Below are positions 32,977-40,512 of a stretch of DNA of 64,000 bases, piece after piece (the stretch's first letter is position 1; every line of letters starts with the position of its first letter). The translations under genes were made by a program, and so were the position numbers. Source of the DNA: JAQUOT01 sp041651575 (lineage in GTDB: Archaea; Nanobdellota; Nanobdellia; SCGC-AAA011-G17; JAFCDX01); the NCBI GenBank assembly GCA_041651575.1, contig JBAZJB010000001.1, positions 372,001 through 436,000 on the forward strand. Direction: 5' to 3'. The notes beneath the pieces were generated by a model. The model was not told where the DNA came from and did no database searches. It saw nothing but the letters and a program-made list of their open reading frames with translations.

Positions 32977-34587
32977 ATGGCAGATCAACAACAACCAATC
33001 TATATTTTACCTGAAAGTGCAATGAGAACTAGGGGCAGAGATGCTCAAAGAAACAATATTGCTGCAGCTAAAATAGTAGCAGAAACTGTAAGAACTACTT
33101 TAGGTCCTAAAGGTATGGATAAAATGTTAGTTGATTCTTTTGGTGGAGTTACTATAACAAATGATGGTGTAACAATTCTAGAAGAAATGCAGATAGAACA
33201 TCCTGCAGCTAAAATGTTAGTTGAAGTTGCAAGAACTCAAGAAAATGAAGTTGGGGATGGAACTACTACTGCTGTTGTTTTAGCAGGAGAATTATTAAAA
33301 AAAGCTGAAGATTTGATTGATAGAGAAGTACATCCTACTGTAATCGCAAAAGGTTACAGAATTGCAGCTGACAAAGCACAAGTTATTTTATATAATATGT
33401 CTGAAAAAATTACAATAAATGACGATACAACTTTAAGAAATATTGCAATGACTGCCATGACAGGAAAAGCAGCAGAATCAGCAAAAGAAAAATTAGCAGA
33501 ATTATCAATAAGAGCAATTAAAAAAATAATTGATATTGAAGATCACCAATTAAAAATTGATTTAGAAAATATTAAATTAGAAAAAAGTGTTGGTGCTAGC
33601 ATAGAAGATTCTGAATTAATAGAAGGAATAATTCTTGATAAAGAAAAAGTTCATCCTTCAATGCCAAGATTAATTAAAAATGCTAAAGTTGCATTAATAG
33701 ATTGTGCTTTAGAATTAAAAAACACAGAAATAGAAGCAAAAATATCAATTACAAGTCCTGAACAAATGCAGTCTTTTTTAAACAAAGAAGAAGAAATTCT
33801 TAAAAGAATAGCAGATAAAATATATGCTTCAGGAGCAAATGTAATATTCTGTCAAAAAGGCATTGATGATTTAGTTCAACACTATTTAGCTAAATATGGA
33901 ATTTACGCTGCAAGAAGAATAAAACAATCTGATATGGAAAAATTATCAAGAGCAACTAAAGCAAGAATAGTTACAAATTTAGAAGATTTAAGTGGAAAAG
34001 ATTTAGGTGCTGCAGGTATTGTAGAAGAAGTAAAAATCAATGATGAAGAAATGACTTTTGTAAAAGAATGCAGAAATCCTAAAGCTGTTACAATGTTAAT
34101 AAAAGGCGGAACACAACATGTTGTTGATGAAACCGAAAGAGCAATCAAAGATGCATTAGGAGATATAAGTGCAGCATTAAAATTAGGAAGAGTTGTTGCA
34201 GGTGCAGGTTCAACAGAAACAGAAGTTGCTAGAAATTTAAGAAAATTCTCAGAAACTTTATCTGGAAGAGAACAATTAGCTGTTTTAGCTTTTGCAGAAG
34301 CTCTTGAAATAATTCCAAGAACTTTAGCAGAAAATTCAGGTATTGATCCTATTGATTTACTTACTGCATTAAAACAAAAACATGATGAAGGAAAAAAATG
34401 GGCAGGTATTGATGTATTTACAGGAAAAATTGCAGACTCTTGGAAGCTTGGAGTTATTGAACCTCTAAAAATAAAAACTCAAGCTATAAAATCAGCAACA
34501 GAAGTTGCAATCATGATATTAAGAATTGATGATATAATTGCTTCAAAAGAAACTAAACCACAAATGCCTTACCAAGGAGAAATGTAA
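32977..34587 (+). CDS. Thermosome subunit (group II chaperonin)
   Basis: 536 residues from the ATG at 32977 (MADQQQPIYILPESAMRTRGRDAQRNN); a TTG seven codons upstream is not supported by promoter position. Nucleotide-binding signatures: RTTLGPKGMDKMLVD, TNDGVTILEEM, GDGTTTAVVLAGELL, and the C-terminal GIDVFTGKIADSWKLGVIEPLKIK. Double-ring ATP-driven folding machine in the cytoplasm. It lacks the Gly-Gly-Met tail seen in some thermosomes and ends MPYQGEM. Confidence 0.97.
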   Translation: MADQQQPIYILPESAMRTRGRDAQRNNIAAAKIVAETVRTTLGPKGMDKMLVDSFGGVTITNDGVTILEEMQIEHPAAKMLVEVARTQENEVGDGTTTAVVLAGELLKKAEDLIDREVHPTVIAKGYRIAADKAQVILYNMSEKITINDDTTLRNIAMTAMTGKAAESAKEKLAELSIRAIKKIIDIEDHQLKIDLENIKLEKSVGASIEDSELIEGIILDKEKVHPSMPRLIKNAKVALIDCALELKNTEIEAKISITSPEQMQSFLNKEEEILKRIADKIYASGANVIFCQKGIDDLVQHYLAKYGIYAARRIKQSDMEKLSRATKARIVTNLEDLSGKDLGAAGIVEEVKINDEEMTFVKECRNPKAVTMLIKGGTQHVVDETERAIKDALGDISAALKLGRVVAGAGSTETEVARNLRKFSETLSGREQLAVLAFAEALEIIPRTLAENSGIDPIDLLTALKQKHDEGKKWAGIDVFTGKIADSWKLGVIEPLKIKTQAIKSATEVAIMILRIDDIIASKETKPQMPYQGEM

Positions 34588-34588
34588 A

Positions 34589-34777
34589 ATGACTAATTTT
34601 TGTCCAAATGGAGAATATCATGATAAGATTAAAGAAAAAACTTGTTTATTCAGAGGGATAAATGTTTGTCCTTATGAAGATTTTAGAGATTGTTCTCTTT
34701 ACCAAGAAAGAACCAGAAAAATTGCAACAAATACTGAAGAAGGTATTTATTTAGTGGATAAAGTAGGTTCTGCTTAA
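34589..34777 (+). CDS. Small Cys-containing hypothetical protein
   Basis: 62 residues from the ATG at 34589, one base after the thermosome stop; the longer frame inside the thermosome gene is rejected. Four Cys (NFCPNG, KTCLF, NVCPYEDF, RDCSLYQ) suggest a small metal or disulfide protein. Cotranscribed with the thermosome and the next gene by spacing. Unknown family. Confidence 0.65.
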   Translation: MTNFCPNGEYHDKIKEKTCLFRGINVCPYEDFRDCSLYQERTRKIATNTEEGIYLVDKVGSA

Positions 34778-34778
34778 A

Positions 34779-35138
34779 ATGAAGTTATCGGAAATAAAAC
34801 CCGAACATCTTGATGAAATTTTAGAGATTTATACAAAAATTTGCCAACCTGGATTACATCCAAAAAAAATGCATTACGATGGAAAAAGACTTTATGAAGA
34901 TTTTCAAAAAGCTTTAGCTGGCAATCAAATGGAATTATTTTTAATAGAAGAAGGTTACAGATTAGGTTCTAAATGGACAGGACATTCTAAATTAAAATTT
35001 AGAATATATAATGAGAAGATAACTGCAATATTTTATCCAAACTTATTAAGAGAAGAAAAAGGCCATAAACAAGCAGAAAAAGCAGGTAAATTATTTACAG
35101 AAACAGTTGAAAAGTACTTAAATAGCACTAATTCTTAA
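34779..35138 (+). CDS. Hypothetical protein downstream of thermosome
   Basis: 119 residues, one base after the preceding stop. Mixed alpha/beta with a basic patch (KKMHYDGKRLYEDF) and FYPNLLREEKGHKQAEKAGKLF near the end. No family recognised. Probably in the thermosome transcript. Confidence 0.65.
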   Translation: MKLSEIKPEHLDEILEIYTKICQPGLHPKKMHYDGKRLYEDFQKALAGNQMELFLIEEGYRLGSKWTGHSKLKFRIYNEKITAIFYPNLLREEKGHKQAEKAGKLFTETVEKYLNSTNS

Positions 35139-35196
35139 AAAGAAACCTTTTTAAATTCAAAATCTTTTATATTTTTATAAATAAAAGAGGTAAAAT

Positions 35197-35523
35197 ATGT
35201 CACCAAGTGAAAATACTGATTCTGGAAGGCTAGTTAGGCAATTAATAACAAATACAACTATGTTTCAATCTAAAACAGTAGATCTTATTTCTCAAATGTC
35301 CGACTTAACAAGAAGGATGGATAGAATGCTAGCTTTATTTGAAGATGCAGCAAAACATGTTTCAGAGACAAGAACCACAGACGAACAAATTAATGCATTA
35401 GCAGGAAAATTAGAAGCATTATTAGAACAAAATAAAAATGTTGCTCGTGGTTTACTATTGTTAGAACAATATGTTAGAGGAAGAACAGTAAATGCTGCTC
35501 CTAAACCTTTATCAGAATATTAA
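35197..35523 (+). CDS. Coiled-coil hypothetical protein
   Basis: 108 residues, almost fully helical with heptad-like hydrophobics (LISQMSDLTRRMDRMLALFEDAAKHV). TATA-like TTTATAAAT (35174-35182) and Shine-Dalgarno AGAGGT precede the ATG. It is 8 bp before the VirB11/FlaI-like gene and is likely its partner; function unknown. Confidence 0.7.
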   Translation: MSPSENTDSGRLVRQLITNTTMFQSKTVDLISQMSDLTRRMDRMLALFEDAAKHVSETRTTDEQINALAGKLEALLEQNKNVARGLLLLEQYVRGRTVNAAPKPLSEY

Positions 35524-35531
35524 TTTTAAAA

Positions 35532-36458
35532 ATGAAAGATATTGAATTTTTGTATGATGATTTAAGATTGGAAGAGAAAAAATTAAATGAATTTGCAAAA
35601 ATAGCAGAAAAAAAACCAATAAGAACAGATTTTAATGCTTTGATTCTAAGAAAATTTACAAAAGCTTTATTTGAAGCGGCAAGAAGAAAATATAAAAAAC
35701 CAGAAGTAAAAACTGTTGAATTAGTAAAAAGGCCAACTGTAACTCCAATAAAACAAAAAGTATTACAAAGAGGAATTAGGTTGGATGTCCCTGTCCCAAA
35801 AGTAAAACTTGTAGCAAAAGAAGCTAGACCATCAATTCCTGTTCCTCAATTTACTGAATCTAAAAAACTAGAAGAAACAGAATATCCTTTAGTAGTTACT
35901 CTTGATACAAATAAAATATTAGTAAAAGCTGTTTTTAAAAATAATGAATATTTTGTAGAAGAACCAACTTTAACAAATTCTGAAACACAAGTTGTAACTG
36001 CATTAAAATTTAAAATTGGAAGTAAATTAATTAAAAAACCAGAAACAGCTAATGATAAACAACTTTTAATGAATCTTGTACAAAAATTATCTAAAAAATA
36101 TAATATTCCTTTTAATACAGACAATTATGAAAGATTAAGATATTTCTTAATTAGAGATTCTTTAGGATATGGAAAAATTGATACATTGTTTAAAGATAAA
36201 AATATAAGAGAAATTAGGTGTGATGTTGTTAATAAACCAGTAGTTGTAACTTACAAAGATATTGAAAACGTAGAAACTAATATAACCTTTGATAATAAAG
36301 AACAATTAGAGAGATTAATTAAAAAATTATTTGAAATGTCTAAACAAAAAATAAAATCTGGAGTAAATTATTTAGACGTGGATCTGCCTGGATTAAAAAT
36401 AAAAGCTATGATGGATACAGCAGAAGGAAATCTAAATTTTGATATTAAAAAGATTTAA
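35532..36458 (+). CDS. VirB11/FlaI-type secretion ATPase N-terminal domain, no motor domain
   Basis: 308 residues. The C-terminal 130 (about 175-300) match the N-terminal domain of archaeal type II/IV secretion ATPases: YFLIRDSLGYGKIDTLFKD, NIREIRCDVVNKPVVVTY, EQLERLIKKLFEMSKQKI, LDVDLPGLKIKAMM. In full ATPases the Walker A motor domain follows at this point; here the protein ends with NLNFDIKKI. The first 120 residues are basic, Lys/Pro/Val-rich and probably disordered. A scaffold or regulator of a pilus- or secretion-type machine is possible. Confidence 0.7.
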   Translation: MKDIEFLYDDLRLEEKKLNEFAKIAEKKPIRTDFNALILRKFTKALFEAARRKYKKPEVKTVELVKRPTVTPIKQKVLQRGIRLDVPVPKVKLVAKEARPSIPVPQFTESKKLEETEYPLVVTLDTNKILVKAVFKNNEYFVEEPTLTNSETQVVTALKFKIGSKLIKKPETANDKQLLMNLVQKLSKKYNIPFNTDNYERLRYFLIRDSLGYGKIDTLFKDKNIREIRCDVVNKPVVVTYKDIENVETNITFDNKEQLERLIKKLFEMSKQKIKSGVNYLDVDLPGLKIKAMMDTAEGNLNFDIKKI

Positions 36459-36482
36459 AAAGAAAGGTTTGTTAATAATAAT

Positions 36483-37055
36483 ATGAAAAATAAACAAGGT
36501 GCGTGGGAAAGTTATAAACTTAGTTGGGGAAAACTTTGGAAATATTTCTGGATCCTATTATTAATATCTTTTATTAATTTATTATTAACTATACCTGGAA
36601 ATATACCTTATGCAGGAATTATTTATGGAATTTTAATATGTGGACCATTAGCATATGGATTAAATTATGTTAAATTAAAAGTTATAAAAGGAACAAAACC
36701 TAAAATTAATGATTTATTTGAAGCATTTAAAAACTATGGTGATGCTGTAATTGCATATTTATTAAGTGCTTTAATTGTAATTGGAGGACTTATTCTTTTG
36801 ATAATACCTGGAATAATATTTGCATTGAAATTGAGTTTTGTATCTTATTTAATTGTTGATAAAAAAATGAGAGCAATACCTGCAATTAAGAAAAGTTGGA
36901 ATATGACAAAAGGATATACCTGGACAATATTTTTAATATATTTACAAGGAATATTTGTAGTTCTTGCAGGACTTATTTGTTTAGTAGTAGGAGTTATTCC
37001 AGCAATAATGTTAGTAGGCTTAGCTCATGCTTCTTTATATAACTCTATTAAATAA
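36483..37055 (+). CDS. Multi-pass membrane protein
   Basis: 190 residues with about four to five transmembrane helices (LLLISFINLLLTIPG; IIYGILICGPLAYGL; VIAYLLSALIVIGGLILLIIPGIIFALKL; IFLIYLQGIFVVLAGLICLVVG). The segment SYLIVDKKMRAIPAIKKSWNMTKGY is typical of glycerophosphodiester-phosphodiesterase-membrane-domain-like or DUF975-like families. Substrate unknown. Confidence 0.8.
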   Translation: MKNKQGAWESYKLSWGKLWKYFWILLLISFINLLLTIPGNIPYAGIIYGILICGPLAYGLNYVKLKVIKGTKPKINDLFEAFKNYGDAVIAYLLSALIVIGGLILLIIPGIIFALKLSFVSYLIVDKKMRAIPAIKKSWNMTKGYTWTIFLIYLQGIFVVLAGLICLVVGVIPAIMLVGLAHASLYNSIK

Positions 37056-37060
37056 TTCTT

Positions 37061-37486
37061 ATGAAAATCATTTGTTTTGGAAAATTAAAACAGGAATTTA
37101 AAGTTCTTGAGCAAGAATATTTGAAGAAATTAAAATCTCTGGACAAGATTGAGATAATTGAATTAAAAGAATGTTCTGGGAATTCCAAAGAAGAAATTCT
37201 TAAAAAAGAAGAGAATTTGGTTAAAGATAAATTAGATAATTATATTGTATTAACAGAAGAAGGAAAAAATATTGATTCGAGGGAATTTTCTAAATTAATT
37301 GGGAATAAATTAACTTTTGTAATTGGAAGCTCTTTTGGAATATCTGAAAACATAAAGAAAAAGGCTTTTATGAAATTAAGTTTGTCTAAAATGACTTTTT
37401 CACATCAATTAGCAAGAGTTTTATTATTAGAACAAATTTATAGGGCTCATTGCATTAAAAAGAATCTACCTTATCAAAAAGATTAA
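37061..37486 (+). CDS. rlmH: RlmH-type 23S rRNA methyltransferase (SPOUT)
   Basis: 141 residues. The SPOUT knot signature is seen in IVLTEEGKNIDSREFSKLI, FVIGSSFGISENIKKKA, and the end LARVLLLEQIYRAHCIKKNLPYQKD, which corresponds to the family's QLYRA...PYHK. RlmH methylates pseudouridine 1915 of 23S rRNA. It is known mainly from bacteria and only some archaea. Length is slightly less than the bacterial 155. Confidence 0.9.
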   Translation: MKIICFGKLKQEFKVLEQEYLKKLKSLDKIEIIELKECSGNSKEEILKKEENLVKDKLDNYIVLTEEGKNIDSREFSKLIGNKLTFVIGSSFGISENIKKKAFMKLSLSKMTFSHQLARVLLLEQIYRAHCIKKNLPYQKD

Positions 37487-37962
37487 ACTCCAAACCAAAT
37501 ATCTATTAGTTTTCCAACATAATAAGTTGCTATTACAACTATAATTGCAATAAGCAAATGTTCTCTTATAACTTTAATTGGTTTTATTTTTTCTTCTTTA
37601 GCCATAATATAACTAAAAATAATTATTAAAGATAAACCCCAAATTATACTTACAATAACAGCCAAACCCAAATTTAAAGCTAAAACAGGAACTATAAAAG
37701 TCAAAGCAAATGCAAATTTAGATATAAAAGTAGAAATTGTTGCTTCCCATATACTATTTGATTTTTGTTTTCTAGAATATTCTTCTGACATATGCATACC
37801 TAAAGCATCAGAAAATGCATCTGCTATTGCAATTGTTAATATTCCTCCAATAACAACCAGTTTAGAATTTGTACTTGAATATAATCCTATTATTAAACCT
37901 AAAGTTGTAATTATTCCAGAAGTTAATCCGAATCCTAACCCTTTTTTTATTGATATTTTCAT
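37483..37962 (-). CDS. VIT1/CCC1-like membrane transporter
   Basis: 159 residues, four to five transmembrane helices. The start GLGFGLTSGIITTLGLIIGL and DAFSDALGMHMSEEYSRKQ match VIT/CCC1 family proteins that move Fe2+ or Mn2+. It is shorter than plant VIT1 and lacks the long cytoplasmic metal-binding domain. Overlaps the start region of gatA by 4 bp on the same strand. Confidence 0.82.
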   Translation of the reverse strand: MKISIKKGLGFGLTSGIITTLGLIIGLYSSTNSKLVVIGGILTIAIADAFSDALGMHMSEEYSRKQKSNSIWEATISTFISKFAFALTFIVPVLALNLGLAVIVSIIWGLSLIIIFSYIMAKEEKIKPIKVIREHLLIAIIVVIATYYVGKLIDIWFGV

Positions 37963-39269
37963 TTTAATTTCTCATTCATTAGTTTATAATCATTCAAGTG
38001 ATTTGCTATATACATTATCCCAATAGGTAATTTTTCTTTTTTTGAATATCCTGCATTACAAGATAAATGAGGTAATCCTGCCAAGTTAGGACCCACTGTC
38101 ATAATATCCATCATATAATTTTGTAAAGGAGTTAATTTTTCTATGTCTGAAAATTTAGGAGCAACTATTGGCATTGTAGGACTAATAATTAAATCATATT
38201 TTTTAAAAGCTTGTTTATATTCATTAATAATCATTGTTCTTACTTTTGCTGCTTTCAAGTAAAATGCATCTCTGTAACCTGCCATTCTTGTAAAAGTTCC
38301 TAGCATGATTCTTCTTTTTGATTCTGGTTCAAAATATTTAGTTCTAACTTTAGTAAAGTATTCATCAAAAGTTCCTTTTAGTTCTTCTGCAGCTCCATAT
38401 CTTAATCCACAGTATTTTGCTAAATTTGTACTTGCTTCTGAAACTGCAATAATATAATAACAAGGAGTTGCATATTTTTCTACAATAGGTAAAGAAATTT
38501 CATCATAACTTCCAAATTTTGCCTTAACAGTTTTTATTATAGCTTCTTTTATTTCTGGATCAACATTCAAAGTTTCTTTTATGATTGCAACTTTTTTAAT
38601 AGAATCATCTTTATTCAAAGGAGTTTTTTCTAAATTTAAAGAAGTTGAATCTTTTTCATCATAACCTTTTACAACTTCAAAAACGGTTTTTATATCTTTT
38701 AAATTATCTGCCATTATTCCAATTTTATCCAAGGAATTTCCATAATCTAATAGTCCATATCTACTAAACAATCCATAAGTAGGAGTATAACCATAAACAC
38801 CGCAAAAAGCAGCAGGACAGGCAATAGAACCTCCTGTTGATTCTGCAATAGAAACATGTTTTATTTTTAAGTCAGATAATTTTCTTGTTATACCTGCAGA
38901 GCCTCCTGAAGAACCTCCGCAAGATCTTGTTTTATCAAAAGGATTTTTAGGAATATTATAAGTATGAGTTGAAAAAGAACCAAAACCAAATTCATCTTGA
39001 CTCGTTTTTCCTAAAATTATTGCACCTTGATCAATTAATCTTTGTACAATTGTTGCATTAAATGTTGGTTTGTAACCTTCTAAAATTTTAGAACCTCCTC
39101 TTGTTTCTACGTCTTTAACACAAACACAATCTTTTATAGAAACAGGAATTCCATATAATTTTCCTTTTTTATTTGCATTTTTTAATTGTTCTTGTAAATC
39201 ATCACAAATTACATTAAAATAATTATACTCTTTGTTAATGTCTTTTAATTTCTTTAGTAAATCTTTCAT
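37959..39269 (-). CDS. gatA: Aminoacyl-tRNA amidotransferase subunit A
   Basis: 436 residues, amidase family. Catalytic Lys in VSIKDCVCVKD, cis-Ser in the GGSSGGSAG loop, nucleophile Ser in ESTGGSIACPAAFCG, and the following YGLFSRYGLLDYGNSLDKIG. Produces ammonia from Gln or Asn for transfer to mischarged Asp-tRNA(Asn) or Glu-tRNA(Gln) with GatC and GatB. It overlaps the small gene behind gatC by 4 bp. No GatB is found in the window; GatE at 56327 belongs to the other amidotransferase. Confidence 0.95.
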   Translation of the reverse strand: MKDLLKKLKDINKEYNYFNVICDDLQEQLKNANKKGKLYGIPVSIKDCVCVKDVETRGGSKILEGYKPTFNATIVQRLIDQGAIILGKTSQDEFGFGSFSTHTYNIPKNPFDKTRSCGGSSGGSAGITRKLSDLKIKHVSIAESTGGSIACPAAFCGVYGYTPTYGLFSRYGLLDYGNSLDKIGIMADNLKDIKTVFEVVKGYDEKDSTSLNLEKTPLNKDDSIKKVAIIKETLNVDPEIKEAIIKTVKAKFGSYDEISLPIVEKYATPCYYIIAVSEASTNLAKYCGLRYGAAEELKGTFDEYFTKVRTKYFEPESKRRIMLGTFTRMAGYRDAFYLKAAKVRTMIINEYKQAFKKYDLIISPTMPIVAPKFSDIEKLTPLQNYMMDIMTVGPNLAGLPHLSCNAGYSKKEKLPIGIMYIANHLNDYKLMNEKLK

Positions 39270-39517
39270 TCTAGTTCGCTAGTCCACTTGTCCATCTCTG
39301 CTTGTTTTTCTTTATACCATCTATCTTCTGGAGCAATCTCATACCCTTCATTTCTTAGATAATCAATTAATTTTGCTATTTCCTTTAATAAATAAGTTAA
39401 ATTGGATGTATTTGGTTGCCCTTTTTCAAATTCTTTTTCGGCTTTTACTATCAAAGTCTTTAGTTCAGAGTGTAATAATTCTGCTTCTTTAATTTTGTCT
39501 CGTGCTAGTTCTGCCAT
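39266..39517 (-). CDS. Helical 83-residue protein between gatC and gatA
   Basis: From the ATG at 39517: MAELARDKIKEAELLHSELK then KTLIVKAEKEFEKG and a Lys/Glu-rich C-terminus DRWYKEKQAEMDKWTSELE. All-helical; no motif recognised. It starts 2 bp downstream of the gatC stop and overlaps gatA by 4 bp, so it is translated with the amidotransferase. A longer reading inside gatC is rejected. An accessory subunit is possible. Confidence 0.65.
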   Translation of the reverse strand: MAELARDKIKEAELLHSELKTLIVKAEKEFEKGQPNTSNLTYLLKEIAKLIDYLRNEGYEIAPEDRWYKEKQAEMDKWTSELE

Positions 39518-39518
39518 T

Positions 39519-39803
39519 TTAAATTGCCTTTGGCCCCTTAAAATAATTATTGCTTTGATGTCTTGCATTTTTTAAGGCATCATCTTGTGATAATGAATCT
39601 TTTATAATATCTTCTCTTAAATGGTTTTTAATTTCAATAGGATGAAAAGATTCTTTTACATTTTTTGTATCTGCATCTTGAATTAAATTAAAATATTCTA
39701 GAATTTCATTGAATTGTTTTTCAAAATCTTTTAGTTCTTTATCTGTTAATTCCAATCTAGCATTCTTTGCTACTCTTTTAATTAGTTCTTGATCTACTTT
39801 CAT
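39519..39803 (-). CDS. gatC: Aminoacyl-tRNA amidotransferase subunit C
   Basis: 94 residues from the ATG at 39803: MKVDQELIKRVAKNARLELTDKELKDF matches GatC, which wraps around GatA and GatB. The C-terminal ARHQSNNYFKGPKAI replaces the usual PxxxxxFxVPxV end but keeps the phasing. The start overlaps the HAD gene stop (ATGA). An upstream extension of 27 codons lies within the HAD gene and is rejected. Confidence 0.9.
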   Translation of the reverse strand: MKVDQELIKRVAKNARLELTDKELKDFEKQFNEILEYFNLIQDADTKNVKESFHPIEIKNHLREDIIKDSLSQDDALKNARHQSNNYFKGPKAI

Positions 39804-40507
39804 TTTATTATCTTCTCCAGATCTTTTGCTTTTGTAATAGTATAATCTGCAATTTCTTTTTCTCCTCCGGTTGCATGACCCCAAGTTACAAAAATTGATT
39901 TTGCTTTTAATTTTTTTGCTGGTTCTAAGTCTTCTAGTTTATCTCCAAGAATATATTCTATTTTTCCTTGTTTAGATAGTTCTTTATCTAAAAATAAATT
40001 ATCTTCTCTACTTAAAACAGGATCTTGTCCATATAAATAATCAAATTTTATAGGACATCTTATTATTTCTAATAAGCCAGTAATAATATCTTCACGCACT
40101 CCAGAGACTATAGCTAATTTAAATCCTTTTTTTTGTATTTTCTTTAAAGAATCTAAAAGTCCATCTGCATATATACCTAATTTATGTTTTGCAGCAACTT
40201 CATACATACAAATTCTAAAAAGGTCTGTCATTATCATTGTTTTAATATCTTTTCCAGATAAATCAATTTCAGAACCATAATTTTGTACATATTTAAAGTT
40301 CATATCTTCTTTAATACCATAGATTTTAGAGATATGTTCTTTTATTATATCATAATGTCCTTTTGTTCCATGTAATTTAGCATGTTCTTCTTTAGAAGGT
40401 GTTGGTATTCCTAAAATCCTATATCTAATTAAATTAGCTTCTTCAGCTACAAAGGGTTTTATTAAAGTCCCTGAAAAGTCTACGACTACTATTTTATTCT
40501 CTTTCAT
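39800..40507 (-). CDS. HAD superfamily phosphatase
   Basis: 235 residues. Motif I VVVDFSGTLIKPF (DxSGT, nucleophile Asp about 9; the second Asp is replaced by Ser), cap domain about 20-120, motif II LAIVSGVRED, Lys in SKQGKIEY, motif IV ILGDKLEDLEPAKKLKAKSIFVTWGHA. A small-molecule phosphatase of unknown substrate. ATGA overlap with gatC, 5 bp after aspS, so the order aspS-HAD-gatC-x-gatA forms one operon. Confidence 0.85.
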   Translation of the reverse strand: MKENKIVVVDFSGTLIKPFVAEEANLIRYRILGIPTPSKEEHAKLHGTKGHYDIIKEHISKIYGIKEDMNFKYVQNYGSEIDLSGKDIKTMIMTDLFRICMYEVAAKHKLGIYADGLLDSLKKIQKKGFKLAIVSGVREDIITGLLEIIRCPIKFDYLYGQDPVLSREDNLFLDKELSKQGKIEYILGDKLEDLEPAKKLKAKSIFVTWGHATGGEKEIADYTITKAKDLEKIIK

Positions 40508-40512
40508 GAATA

